Assembly: GCA_019746095.1 (NCBI GenBank)
Contig: JAIESL010000064.1
Span: 1-64,000, forward strand
DNA length: 64,000 nt
DNA from: Caulobacteraceae bacterium
GTDB taxonomy: Bacteria > Pseudomonadota > Alphaproteobacteria > Caulobacterales > Caulobacteraceae
Direction of reading: 5' to 3'
Shown here piece by piece: positions 28,013-37,700 of the stretch. The notes under the pieces are model-generated. The model saw only the letters and a program-made list of their open reading frames with translations. It searched no databases and was not told the DNA's origin. A program made the translations under genes and the position numbers. Position 1 is the stretch's first letter. Each line of letters starts with the position of its first letter.

Positions 28013-28175
28013 CGTCATCCTCCGGCAAGCCGCGTAGCGGCGCAGACCGGGGGACCCGGCGGCGCGCGAGAGCGCGAAACTGCCGGGAGCTCGCTGTCCG
28101 CACCCGCCTGCCTGAACAGGTCGCCTTCGGCGTCGCTGGGTCCCCCGGTCTCGCTGCGCTCGCCGGAGGATGACG
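28013..28175. repeat. 160-bp palindromic intergenic repeat, copy F
   Basis: The element is bounded by CGTCATCCTCCGGC and its complement GCCGGAGGATGACG. Inside each end are GAGCG- or AGCCGCG-type stems and a GGGGGACCC motif. The second copy (52793-52952) carries the same arms in inverted order. The right end contributes GGAGG at 28165-28169, 10 bases before the rsuA ATG, and so may supply its ribosome-binding site. Confidence 0.88.
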
Positions 28176-28179
28176 AACG

Positions 28180-28914
28180 ATGAAAACCCCCACCTCCCGC
28201 GTGGACAAGCTTCTGGGCTCCATGGGCTATGGCTCGCGGACCGAGATGGCGCGGCTGGGGAAGGCCGGCGGGATCGTGCTGGACGGGGTTGATCTGACCG
28301 ATGTGTCGCGGCGGATACCGGTGACGCCGGACCTGCCCGCGCGGATGGCGATCGACGGCCAGCCGCTGGATCCGGTGCCGGGTCTGGTGATGATGCTGCA
28401 CAAGCCGCTGGGCATGACCTGTTCGCGCAAGGAGGACGGGGCCCTGGTCTATGACGTCCTGCCGCCCCGCTGGCGGCGCCGAGACCCGGCCATCTCGACC
28501 ATCGGCCGGCTGGACAAACAGACGACGGGCCTGCTGCTGCTGACCGACGACGGCGACCTGCTGCACCGGGTGATCAGTCCCAGACGGCATGTGGCCAAGG
28601 TCTATCGCGCCACCCTCGCCCGGCCGCTGACCGGGGCCGAGGGCGAGGTGTTTGCCGCCGGGGGTCTGGTGCTGGAGGGGGAGGACAAGCCGCTGTCGCC
28701 GGCGGTGCTGGAGGTGCTGTCGCCCACGGAGGCGCGGCTGACGGTGACCGAGGGCCGCTATCATATGGTGCGGCGGATGTTTGCGGCCGTGGGCAATCAC
28801 GTCGAGGGCCTGCACCGCGAACGGGTCGGCGGCCTGGTCCTGCCGGACGATCTGGCCCCGGGGGACTGGCGACTGCTGGATCCGGCACAGATCGAGACCA
28901 TATTCGGCGGATGA
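28180..28914 (+). CDS. rsuA: Pseudouridine synthase RsuA family (16S rRNA)
   Basis: This 244-aa enzyme has an N-terminal S4-type RNA-binding segment (SRVDKLLGSMGYGSRTEM, about residues 6-60). The pseudouridine synthase domain carries the catalytic Asp in STIGRLDKQTTGLLLLTDDG (about 107-126). RsuA isomerises a single uridine in 16S rRNA. Segments YHMVRRMFAAVGNHVEGLHRERVG near the C-terminus are family hallmarks. Its stop overlaps the trpF ATG (ATGA), placing it at the head of the trp run. Confidence 0.93.
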   Translation: MKTPTSRVDKLLGSMGYGSRTEMARLGKAGGIVLDGVDLTDVSRRIPVTPDLPARMAIDGQPLDPVPGLVMMLHKPLGMTCSRKEDGALVYDVLPPRWRRRDPAISTIGRLDKQTTGLLLLTDDGDLLHRVISPRRHVAKVYRATLARPLTGAEGEVFAAGGLVLEGEDKPLSPAVLEVLSPTEARLTVTEGRYHMVRRMFAAVGNHVEGLHRERVGGLVLPDDLAPGDWRLLDPAQIETIFGG

Positions 28915-29552
28915 CCGCCCAAGCCAAGATCTGTGGCCTGACCACGCCGGAGGCGCTGGATGCGGCGCTCGCCGGCGGTGCGGCCTTTGTCGGGGCGGTG
29001 GTGTTTCCGAAAAGCCCGCGCCACATCGACCCGCTGCACGGGGCGACCCTGTTCGGGCGGGCGCGGGGAAGAGCGAAGATCGTCGCGGTGACGGTGGACG
29101 CCGACGACGCCCTGCTGACGGAGATCGCCCTGATCCTGAAGCCGGACCTGATCCAGCTGCATGGGGCGGAGACGGTTGAACGGGCCATGCGGGCGCGGCT
29201 GCTGACCGGGGCGGGGATCATCAAGGTCCTGCCGATCCGCCAGGCGGAGGATTTCGCCGGGGCGGAAGACTGGGCGGCGGTCGCCGATCACCTGATGTTC
29301 GATGCAAAGCCGCCGGAGGGGTCGCACCTGCCGGGCGGGGTCGGGGCGCGGTTCGACTGGAGCCTTCTGGCCGGCCGGGTCCTTGACCGGCCCTGGTTCC
29401 TGGCCGGGGGTCTGACCCCGGACAATGTGGCACAGGCGATTTCCGTGTCCGGTGCGCCCCTGGTGGATGTGTCCTCTGGCGTGGAAACCGCGCCGGGTGT
29501 TAAGGACCCGGCCCGGATCAAGGCCTTTCTCGAGGCGGTCCGGTCGGCCTGA
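28911..29552 (+). CDS. trpF: Phosphoribosylanthranilate isomerase TrpF
   Basis: This 213-aa TIM-barrel enzyme catalyses the third step of tryptophan synthesis from anthranilate. The general-base Cys is in AKICGLTTPE (about residue 7). The general-acid Asp is in VTVDADDALL (about 62-64). The phosphate-binding loops FLAGGLTPDNVAQAI and VDVSSGVETAPGVKD lie at the C-terminal end. It overlaps rsuA by 4 bp and precedes trpB by 18 bp. Confidence 0.96.
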   Translation: MTAQAKICGLTTPEALDAALAGGAAFVGAVVFPKSPRHIDPLHGATLFGRARGRAKIVAVTVDADDALLTEIALILKPDLIQLHGAETVERAMRARLLTGAGIIKVLPIRQAEDFAGAEDWAAVADHLMFDAKPPEGSHLPGGVGARFDWSLLAGRVLDRPWFLAGGLTPDNVAQAISVSGAPLVDVSSGVETAPGVKDPARIKAFLEAVRSA

Positions 29553-29570
29553 ATTCCGCCGCCTCCCTGC

Positions 29571-30800
29571 GTGAAAGCTTCCACCGTGAACGCCATCCTC
29601 CCGAACCAGTATTCCATGCCCGACGCCGAGGGCCGTTTCGGCCCCTATGGCGGGCGGTTCGTGGCCGAGACCCTGATGCCGCTGGTTCACGAGCTGGACG
29701 CGGCCTATGAGGCGGCCAAGGCCGATCCGACCTTCCAGGCCGAGCTGGACGGCTTCCTGACCGACTATGTCGGCCGGCCCAGCCCGCTTTACCTGGCCGA
29801 GCGGCTGACGGCGCATTACGGGGCCGCCGACATCTGGTTCAAGCGCGACGAGCTGAACCATACGGGCGCGCACAAGATCAACAACTGCATGGGCCAGATC
29901 CTGCTGGCCATGCGGATGGGCAAGACGCGGATCATCGCCGAGACGGGGGCCGGCCAGCACGGGGTGGCGACGGCGACCGTCTGTGCCCGCTTCGGCCTGG
30001 AATGCATCGTCTACATGGGCGCGACCGACGTCGAGCGGCAGTCGCCCAACGTCTTCCGCATGAAGCTGCTGGGGGCCGAGGTGGTGCCGGTGACGGCGGG
30101 CCGGGCGACCCTGAAGGACGCCATGAACGAGGCGATGCGGGACTGGGTGACCAATGTCGAGGACACCTATTATCTGATCGGCACGGCGGCGGGGCCGCAC
30201 CCCTATCCGGCCATGGTGCGCGACTTCCAGTCGGTGATCGGCAAGGAGACGCGGGCGGCCATGCTGGCGCGGCGCGGCAAGCTGCCGGATGCGGTGGTGG
30301 CGGCGATCGGGGGCGGGTCCAATGCCATCGGCCTGTTCCATCCCTTCATCGACGACGCCGGGGTCCGGCTGATCGGGATCGAGGCGGCCGGGCGCGGGCT
30401 GGACGGGCCGGATCATGCGGCGAGCCTGCAGGGCGGACGCCCCGGGGTGCTGCACGGCAACCGCACCTATCTGCTGCAGGACGAGGACGGCCAGATCCTG
30501 GAGGGCCATTCGATCTCGGCCGGGCTGGACTATCCGGGCATCGGGCCGGAGCATGCCTGGCTGAAGGACATCGGCCGCGCCGAATACCGCGCGGCCACCG
30601 ACGTCGAGGCGCTGGAAGCCTTCCAGCTGTGTTCGAAGCTGGAGGGGATCATCCCCGCGCTGGAGCCCAGCCATGCGCTGGCCCGGATCGGCGAGATCGC
30701 GAAGGACGTGGGCAAGGGCGGTGATGTCGTGCTCAATATGTGCGGGCGGGGCGACAAGGACATCTTCGCCGTGGCGAAGCATCTGGGCGTGGAGTTGTAG
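29571..30800 (+). CDS. trpB: Tryptophan synthase beta subunit TrpB
   Basis: This 409-aa PLP enzyme condenses indole with serine. The PLP lysine is in [15 protein letters not shown] (about residue 100). The phosphate-binding loop is [11 protein letters not shown] (about 245-255). The N-terminal [21 protein letters not shown] is strongly conserved. Three possible starts exist (GTG 29571, GTG 29586, ATG 29616), none with a strong ribosome-binding site, and I give the longest. It should pair with TrpA, encoded after one intervening small gene. Confidence 0.96.
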   Translation: MKASTVNAILPNQYSMPDAEGRFGPYGGRFVAETLMPLVHELDAAYEAAKADPTFQAELDGFLTDYVGRPSPLYLAERLTAHYGAADIWFKRDELNHTGAHKINNCMGQILLAMRMGKTRIIAETGAGQHGVATATVCARFGLECIVYMGATDVERQSPNVFRMKLLGAEVVPVTAGRATLKDAMNEAMRDWVTNVEDTYYLIGTAAGPHPYPAMVRDFQSVIGKETRAAMLARRGKLPDAVVAAIGGGSNAIGLFHPFIDDAGVRLIGIEAAGRGLDGPDHAASLQGGRPGVLHGNRTYLLQDEDGQILEGHSISAGLDYPGIGPEHAWLKDIGRAEYRAATDVEALEAFQLCSKLEGIIPALEPSHALARIGEIAKDVGKGGDVVLNMCGRGDKDIFAVAKHLGVEL

Positions 30801-30801
30801 A

Positions 30802-31242
30802 ATGAAGATCGTGATGATGGCCGCCGGTGCGGCCCTGCTGGCGACGCCGGTTCTGGCGCAGACCCCGCCGGCCCCCCTCCAGGTCGAGATCCCGGAACTG
30901 CCGACGGCGGTGGGTGATCCCACCTGTGGCGGCCGGATCGGCCTGGCGCAGCAGGCGACCTGTGTGCTGACCACCCAGGGGGCGATCGGCGGGCTGGTCG
31001 ACACCTACAGCGAGGCCTTCTCGCGCCAGGGCTGGCTGGCGGCCGGCGGTGACGACAATCTGGTCGTCTATGTGAAGCGCCGTCCCGGCGGCGGCTGCGA
31101 CGGCTTCCAGATGCTGGCCTTCGCCGACGAGAGCCGGGTTCCGGCACCCGGCGAGCCGGCCTGGCTGGCCTTTGCGACCATTCCCGGCGACGTCTGCGCG
31201 GGCCAGCCCGCGGCTCCGGCGACGCCCGCGCCCGCCCAATGA
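30802..31242 (+). CDS. Small secreted hypothetical protein between trpB and trpA
   Basis: This 146-aa predicted periplasmic protein has a signal peptide (MKIVMMAAGAALLATPVLAQ) and four Cys that may form two disulfides (PTCGG, ATCVL, GGGCDG, GDVCAG). The C-terminus is Pro/Ala-rich. No family is recognised. The ATG directly follows the trpB stop and its stop overlaps the trpA ATG, so it is translationally embedded in the operon although it has no evident biosynthetic role. Confidence 0.8.
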   Translation: MKIVMMAAGAALLATPVLAQTPPAPLQVEIPELPTAVGDPTCGGRIGLAQQATCVLTTQGAIGGLVDTYSEAFSRQGWLAAGGDDNLVVYVKRRPGGGCDGFQMLAFADESRVPAPGEPAWLAFATIPGDVCAGQPAAPATPAPAQ

Positions 31243-32069
31243 CCACTGCGCGTATCGACGCCCGTTTCGCCGCGCTCAAGGCCGAGGGCCGGGCCGGGTT
31301 TGTGGCCTATGTGATGGCCGGGGACCCTACGCGGGATGAGGCGCTGGAGATCCTGCGCGGCCTGCCGGCGGCCGGGGCCGATCTGATCGAACTGGGCTTT
31401 CCCTTCTCCGATCCGATGGCCGAGGGGCCGCCGATCCAGCGCGCGGCCCTGCGCGGGCTCAAGGCCGGGCTGACGCTGAAGGGGACGCTGTCGCTGGCGG
31501 CGGATTTCCGCGCCGGGGACGCCGACACGCCGGTGATCCTGATGGGTTATCTCAATCCGATCGAGAGCTATGGCCATGCCGCCTTCGCCCGCGATGCGGC
31601 GGCCAGCGGCGTCGACGGGGTGATTGTGGTCGACTGCCCGCCGGAAGAGGCCGGGCCGCTGTCGGATGCGCTGGATGCGGCCTCGGTGTCGCTGATCCGG
31701 CTGGCGACCCCGACCTCGGACGATGCACGGCTGAAGCGGATCGCCGAACGGACCTCGGGCTTTGTCTACTATGTCTCGGTTGCCGGCGTGACCGGGGTCA
31801 AGGAGGCCCAGACCCTGTCCGTCGCCCCCGCCGTCGAACGGGTGCGCAAGGCCTCGGGCCTGCCGGTTGCGGTCGGATTTGGCGTGAAGACGCCGGAACG
31901 GGCGGCCGAGATCGCCCGGGTCGCCGATGCGGTCGTCGCCGGCTCGGTGCTGGTGGACGAGGTCGCAGCGGCGATCGAGGCGAATGAACCCGCCGTCCCG
32001 CGCGTTCTGGCGAAGGTGAAGGCCCTCGCAGATGCGGTCCGGGGTGCGCGGGTCACTGAAACGGTTTAA
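31239..32069 (+). CDS. trpA: Tryptophan synthase alpha subunit TrpA
   Basis: This 276-aa TIM barrel cleaves indole-glycerol phosphate and channels indole to TrpB. The catalytic Glu is in LIELGFPFSDPM (about residue 50). The family's second catalytic acid, an Asp in the usual SDPxADGP motif, is replaced by Glu here (SDPMAEGPPIQ). Phosphate-binding segments YVSVAGVTGVK and VAVGFGVKTPE are intact. It overlaps the preceding small gene by 4 bp and precedes accD by 9 bp. Confidence 0.95.
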   Translation: MTTARIDARFAALKAEGRAGFVAYVMAGDPTRDEALEILRGLPAAGADLIELGFPFSDPMAEGPPIQRAALRGLKAGLTLKGTLSLAADFRAGDADTPVILMGYLNPIESYGHAAFARDAAASGVDGVIVVDCPPEEAGPLSDALDAASVSLIRLATPTSDDARLKRIAERTSGFVYYVSVAGVTGVKEAQTLSVAPAVERVRKASGLPVAVGFGVKTPERAAEIARVADAVVAGSVLVDEVAAAIEANEPAVPRVLAKVKALADAVRGARVTETV

Positions 32070-32078
32070 AGCGCGTCC

Positions 32079-32975
32079 ATGGCTGACAAGACCCCCCCCA
32101 AACCCCAGGAAAAACGCGGCGGCTGGCTGAGCCGTTTCGCGCCCGGCGTTCGCAAGATCGTCAGCCGGCGCGACACGCCGGACAATCTCTGGGTCAAGGA
32201 CCCCGATTCCGGTGAAATGCTGTACCGCCCCGACCTGGAGGCCGCCCTGTGGGTGACGCCCTCGGGCCGTCATATGCGGATCGATGCCCCGACGCGGCTG
32301 CGCGCCACCTTCGACGACGGCGACTATGAGCCGATCGAGACCCCGGAAGTGCCCGAGGACCCGCTGAAATTCTCGGACGGCAAATCCTACAAGGACCGGC
32401 TGGCCGCCGCCCGCAAGGCCGCGGGCCGCAAGGACACCATGGCCATCGGCTTCGGGGCCCTGGACGGGACCGAGGCGGTGGTGATCGTCCAGGACTTCAC
32501 CTTCATGGGCGGCTCTCTGGGCATGGCGGCGGGTGAGGCCTTCATCGCCGCGGCCCGGGCCGCGATCGAACGCGGTGTGCCCCTGGTCTGTTTCACCGCC
32601 GCCGGCGGGGCGCGGATGCAGGAGGGCGCGCTCAGCCTGATGCAGATGGCTCGGACCACCCTGGCCATCCAGGAGCTGAAGGCCGCGCAACTGCCCTTCG
32701 TCGTGGTCCTGACCGATCCGACCACGGGCGGGGTCACGGCAAGCTATGCCATGCTCGGCGATGTGCATCTGGCCGAGCCGGGCGCCCTGATCGGCTTTGC
32801 CGGCCCACGGGTGATCGAGGCGACCATCCGCGAGAAACTGCCGCCGGGCTTCCAGCGCGCCGAATATCTGCAGGAAAAGGGCATGGTCGACCGCGTTGTC
32901 GCCCGCGCCGACCTGCCGGTGGTGCTGGGCCGTATCCTGTCGATGCTGATGGGCGGTAAGCGCCGGGCGGCCTGA
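32079..32975 (+). CDS. accD: Acetyl-CoA carboxylase carboxyltransferase beta subunit AccD, zinc ribbon lost
   Basis: This 298-aa subunit of the carboxyltransferase makes malonyl-CoA with AccA. The crotonase-like core is clear (GALDGTEAVV, TFMGGSLGMAAGEAF, FTAAGGARMQEG, DPTTGGVTASYAMLGD, GFAGPRVIE). The N-terminal zinc-ribbon region that normally holds four Cys reads WVKDPDSGEMLYR and VTPSGRHMR, so all four ligands are absent. The chain is otherwise full length. It lies 9 bp after trpA and 5 bp before folC. Confidence 0.95.
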   Translation: MADKTPPKPQEKRGGWLSRFAPGVRKIVSRRDTPDNLWVKDPDSGEMLYRPDLEAALWVTPSGRHMRIDAPTRLRATFDDGDYEPIETPEVPEDPLKFSDGKSYKDRLAAARKAAGRKDTMAIGFGALDGTEAVVIVQDFTFMGGSLGMAAGEAFIAAARAAIERGVPLVCFTAAGGARMQEGALSLMQMARTTLAIQELKAAQLPFVVVLTDPTTGGVTASYAMLGDVHLAEPGALIGFAGPRVIEATIREKLPPGFQRAEYLQEKGMVDRVVARADLPVVLGRILSMLMGGKRRAA

Positions 32976-32980
32976 TCGCC

Positions 32981-34267
32981 TTGGACCCGATTTCCGCCAG
33001 ACTGAGGCAGCGGCACCCGCAGCGGATCGACCTGTCGCTGGAGCGGATGCGCGTCCTGTGCGCGGCCCTGGGCGACCCGCAGGACCGGTTGCCGCCCGTG
33101 GTCCATGTCGCCGGCACCAACGGCAAGGGTTCCACCGTCGCCCTCCTGCGCGCCATCGCCGAGGCGGCGGGGCTGAGGGTCCATACCTATACCTCGCCCC
33201 ATCTGGTGCGGTTCAACGAGCGGATCCGGCTGGCCGGTCGGTTGATCGGGGACGAGGCCCTGAATGCCGTCCTCGACCGGGTCGAGGCCGCCATCGATCG
33301 GGGGGGCAGCGAGGCGACGGTGTTCGAGAGCACCACGGCCGCGGCCTTTGTGGCCATGAGCGAGACCCCGGCGGACCTGGCCATTGTCGAGGTCGGCCTC
33401 GGCGGCCGGCTGGATGCCACCAATGTCATCGAACGGCCGCTGCTGAGCGTCATCACCCCGGTCGACCTGGATCATGCGGAATTCCTCGGCACCGAACTGG
33501 GCGGGGTGGCGGGCGAGAAGGCGGGGATATTGAAGGCCGGCGTGCGCGGCCTGATCGCCCGTCAGGCTGAGCCGGCCATGGCGGTGATCGAGGCGGCGGC
33601 GCGGACGGTGCAGGCACCGCTGACGGTGATGGGGGTCGATTTCGACGCCTGGGCCGAGCGCGGCGGCCTGTGCTTTCAGGACCAGGAGCGATTCCTCGAC
33701 CTGCCGGCCCCGGCCCTGACCGGTCCGCACCAGATCGACAATGCCGGGCTGGCCATTGCGGTCGCCCTCGAGCTCGACCTGCCCGAGGCGGCCATCGCCG
33801 GGGGCCTGCGGTCCGTGCGCTGGCCGGCGCGGATGCAGCGGCTGACGGCGGGGCCCTATGGCGAGGCGGCGCGGGCGGCCGATGCCGAACTGTGGCTGGA
33901 CGGCGGGCACAACCCCCATGCGGGCGCGGCCCTGGCGTTGGCCCTGGCCGAGCGGGAGGCGCGGGCCCCCCGACCGCTGGCCCTGATTGTCGGCATCCTG
34001 GCCAACAAGGACGCGGGCGGCTTCTTTGCGGCGCTCAGCCGGTCGGGCGCGGCTGTCTTCACCGTGCCGTTCGACGGTGCGGCGGCCGAGCCGGAGGCCC
34101 TGGCGGCGGTGGCGCGGGGCCACGGCCTCGGCGCGACGGCCTGTGCCTCGGTCGAGGCGGCGCTGGGTCGGGCCCTGCGGCTGGGGGCCGGACGGGTCGT
34201 GATCTGCGGATCGTTGTATCTGGCGGGTGAGGTGCTGGGTGCCGGCCGGGAGACCTGGCCGGACTAG
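32981..34267 (+). CDS. folC: Folylpolyglutamate synthase/dihydrofolate synthase FolC
   Basis: This 428-aa Mur-ligase-superfamily enzyme adds glutamate to folates and makes dihydrofolate. The P-loop is HVAGTNGKGSTVALL (about residues 43-57). Family segments are YTSPHLVRFNERI, ESTTAAAFVA, GLGGRLDATNV and LDGGHNPHAGAALA. The start is a TTG 5 bp after the accD stop. Its TAG stop forms the first bases of heptamer element E, which separates it from the convergent trxA. Confidence 0.94.
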   Translation: MDPISARLRQRHPQRIDLSLERMRVLCAALGDPQDRLPPVVHVAGTNGKGSTVALLRAIAEAAGLRVHTYTSPHLVRFNERIRLAGRLIGDEALNAVLDRVEAAIDRGGSEATVFESTTAAAFVAMSETPADLAIVEVGLGGRLDATNVIERPLLSVITPVDLDHAEFLGTELGGVAGEKAGILKAGVRGLIARQAEPAMAVIEAAARTVQAPLTVMGVDFDAWAERGGLCFQDQERFLDLPAPALTGPHQIDNAGLAIAVALELDLPEAAIAGGLRSVRWPARMQRLTAGPYGEAARAADAELWLDGGHNPHAGAALALALAEREARAPRPLALIVGILANKDAGGFFAALSRSGAAVFTVPFDGAAAEPEALAAVARGHGLGATACASVEAALGRALRLGAGRVVICGSLYLAGEVLGAGRETWPD

Positions 34268-34361
34268 GGCTTGGGTCTTAGGGCTTAGGCCTTAGGGATG
34301 AGTGCTGGCGCCGGCACTGGCTCGAAACACCCTCCAAGCCCTAAGCCCCAAGCCCTTCTGG
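34265..34361. repeat. Heptamer-armed hairpin element E
   Basis: From the folC stop, the left arm runs in heptamers CTAGGGC, TTGGGTC, TTAGGGC, TTAGGCC, TTAGGGA (34264-34298). The right arm contains the complementary units GCCCTAA and GCCCCAA (34338-34351) and ends just before the trxA stop. A central imperfect palindrome around GGCGCCGGC is present. The architecture matches the other elements but the heptamer sequence is different. Confidence 0.8.
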
Positions 34362-34700
34362 TCAGGCAGCCGTGCGGCCGATCCCGGCCTCGGCCAGCCA
34401 TTCGACGATCTTGCCCTTGGGCATGGCACCGACCTTCATCGCCGCCATCTGGCCGTCCTTGAACAGCATCAGGGTCGGAATGCCCTTCACGCCCAGTTTC
34501 GAGGGGATCATCGGACTGTCGTCGATATTGACCTTGGCGATGACCACCTGGCCGGCCAGTTCGTCGGCGATCTGTTCCAGCGCCGGGCCGATCTGTTTGC
34601 AGGGGCCGCACCATTCGGCCCAGAAATCGACCAGGACGGGGACGGACGCCTTGAGGACGTCGGCTTCGAAACTGTCGTCGGTGACCTTGACGGTGGCCAT
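34362..34700 (-). CDS. trxA: Thioredoxin
   Basis: This 112-aa thioredoxin has the active site [12 protein letters not shown] (about residues 27-38) and the cis-Pro loop [11 protein letters not shown] (about 73-83). It is the cytoplasmic dithiol reductant. I use ATG 34700, which gives the standard N-terminus [15 protein letters not shown]; a longer frame would add about 29 residues. It is the last gene of the minus-strand addAB operon, 99 bp after addA, and is convergent with folC. Confidence 0.95.
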   Translation of the reverse strand: MATVKVTDDSFEADVLKASVPVLVDFWAEWCGPCKQIGPALEQIADELAGQVVIAKVNIDDSPMIPSKLGVKGIPTLMLFKDGQMAAMKVGAMPKGKIVEWLAEAGIGRTAA

Positions 34701-34799
34701 GGGAATCTTTCTCCGGATCGGCCGGACATCATGGAGTGATTCCGGCGCTTCGACAGCCGATGTGGGGCGTGGGGCCGGCCAAATCAACGGGCGCGCGGG

Positions 34800-37700
34800 T
34801 CAGGCTTCGAGGGCCGCCTGCATCATCGCCCGGGGCACTGCCATCAGCTGCGGCCCGTCGGTCCAGACCAGGGCACCCTCGACCGGGCGGTCCGGATACA
34901 GACGCGCCAGGATCGCCGCATAGACGGCCAGCTGGCGCACATAGGCCGGGTCCGCCTCCTCGATCCGGGCGGGAGCCGGGCGGTTGGTCTTGTAGTCGAT
35001 GACCAGCACCCGCTCAGGGGTGATCACCAGCCGGTCCATCCGCCCCGAGACGGCGATCGTCCCGACCGAGCCGGTCAGGGCCACCTCGGGCCGCGAGCCG
35101 GACCCGAACACCGGGGCGAAACGGGCGTCGTCGAGGACCCGGAAGGCGGATTCAATCATCTCGGCGCGCTGTTGATCGTCGAGGTCCCGCTCGCGGGACA
35201 GCATTCTCACCGCCGCCTCCGGCCGTTCGGCCAGGGGTATATCGGGCAGCCGCTCGAGCAGCCGGTGGATCAGGTCGCCGCGCCGGAACCGGCCCAGGGG
35301 TGCGCCCGGCCCGGCCGTGGTGGCCAGGGGGGAGGGGGCGGGTATGCGCAGGGCTTCATCCATGCGCGAGGGGGCGGCAAGACGCAGACCGGGGTCCGGA
35401 GCCGGGGAGGCGGTCATCCAGTCCGGCGCGACCACGGTTTTGGTCCGGGGCGCTTTCGCGGACGTCAGGACGGCCGGATCGGGGCCGAAGCGGCGGACGC
35501 CGTCATCCAGATCGCGGACCGCGTCACCCAGACGGCCGAAGGACTCCTCGATCACGGTCCACCAGCTGCGTTCCTCAAAGCCGATCTTCGGCTTTCCGAG
35601 GGCGCGCCCCATGATCACGACCCGGTCGCGGGCGCGGGTCAGGGCGACATAGAGCAGGCGCAGGGATTCAGCGTCGGTGCGCTCCTGCCGGGCCGCGCGC
35701 GCCTTGTTGGAGGCGGGGCAATCCTCCGTCTCGGAGCCGGGACACATCAGCCAGGCCTCCGAGCCGTCGTCCAGCGGGACCGGCATCAGGCTCGGGCCCT
35801 GGGCCTTCGCCCGGCTGGTGGTGTCGGGCAGGATCACCACCGGCGCTTCCAGCCCCTTGGCCCCGTGAACCGTCATGACGCGGACCTCGTGGCGGGCGCC
35901 TTCCAGCTCGCGCTTGACCTCGACGTCGGCGGCCTCCAGCAGGGCCAGACAGGTCTCCAGGTCGACGCCGCTGCGATCCTCGGCCGAGAGCACCTGGTTG
36001 AGGGTTTCGTCGATCGCCTCGCCGGCCTCGACACCCAGACGACGCAGGATGCGGGCCCGCCCCGACAGACCGCCGGCGTCGACGCGGTTCAGCAGGCCCG
36101 AGAAGAAGCCGAACGGATCCCGGTCGCGGGTCGCGATCAGCGCCAGCAGAAAGTCCCGGGCATGGGACCATTCGGGCCGTTCCCCCGCGCGCTGCTGCAG
36201 GACGGTCCAGAGATTGGCGCGCCGCGCCTCGCGACCGGCCAGGTCGAACAGGCTGTCCTCATCGACATCGCAGAAGGGGCTGCGGAGGATTCCGGCCAGG
36301 CTGAGCTCGTCCTCGGGATAGAGGGCGAAACGGGCGAGGGCGATCAGGTCGTCGAAGACGATGTGGGACGACAGCTTCAGCCGGTCGGCCCCGGCCACCG
36401 GCACGCCGGCGGATTTCAGCGCCCGGATGATCTCCTCGAAGGTGGCGTCGCGGCGCCGCACGAGGATCAGGAAGTCGCCATAGCCGCAAGATCGCAACTC
36501 GCCCCGCTGGCGGTCATGGACCGTCACGCCGGACTGGACCTGGCGGTGGATCCAGGCCGCCAGCTTCGCCGCCAGCTGTTTGCGGCCGCTGGTGGAGGCC
36601 TCCCGGTCGACCGGGTCCCAGACATCGGGCTCGGGGGCCTTCTGGTCCTCGAACAGCGGCCACAGGTCGACGCAGCCGTGATCGGCCGAGCGTTTGGCGA
36701 TATGGGGGGGCATGGCACCGATCTGCTCCCCGACCAGGGCGGCGGTGCGCTCCGGGGGGGTGAAGACGGCGTCGACGAAGGCGAGCACCTCGGGTGTCGA
36801 GCGGAAGGAGGTGGCCAGTTCGACGGCGGTGAACACGGCGCCGGACCCGGTCACCAGACTGTCGTAGCGCTGGGATTCCTGGCGCAGCCGTTCGGGCCGC
36901 GCGCCCTGGAAGGAATAGATCGACTGTTTCTCGTCCCCGACCGCGAAGACGGTCCGGGCCGGCAGCTGGCCCGTGGTGGGGAGGACCCTCGGAACCCGGC
37001 CACTGTCGCCGGAGAAGAAGCCTTCGGTCAGGGCCCGTATGATGTCCCACTGCTGGGGCGCGGTGTCCTGGGCCTCGTCGACCAGCACATGTTCGATCCC
37101 GCCGTCGAGCTTGTACAGCACCCAGGCGGCCGAGGCCTGGACGGTCAGCAGGTCGACGGTGCGGGCGACCAGATCGCCGAAATCCAGCGCGCCGCGGGCG
37201 GCCTTGGCCTGGTCGTAGAGCCGCGCATGGGCCTCGGCCAGGGTCAGGACATGGACCGTGTCCGCCGCGACCTTCGTCTTGCGCAGGACGTCCAGGGCGG
37301 AGAGGAATTTCAGCTGGACGGCGTCCAGCCACTCGCGGGCGGCCGCCGGGGCCCTGGCGGTCGCCATGGTCTTGCGCGCGGCACCCTCGGTCAGGAAGAC
37401 CGGGGCGATGCCGGAAAAGGTCCAGGCGGCGGCGCGCATCCGGTCGGCGCATTTCTGGTCATTGGTCGAGCCGGTGGCCATGGCGGCGGTCATGGCCTGC
37501 CACTGGTCGCGGTCGAGCCAGCGCATGAAATCCTGTTCCAGGGACTCGACGGAGACGTCCGGATCCGCCCCCGCGAGGGTATGGGGGCCCGGTGCGGTGC
37601 CGGCGATCACGCGGGCGGTGTAGTCGGTCAATTTGACCCGGTCGGTCTCGATCAGGGCCAGCAGGGCCTGGAACGCCTTCCAGTCCAGTTCGACCGCAAA

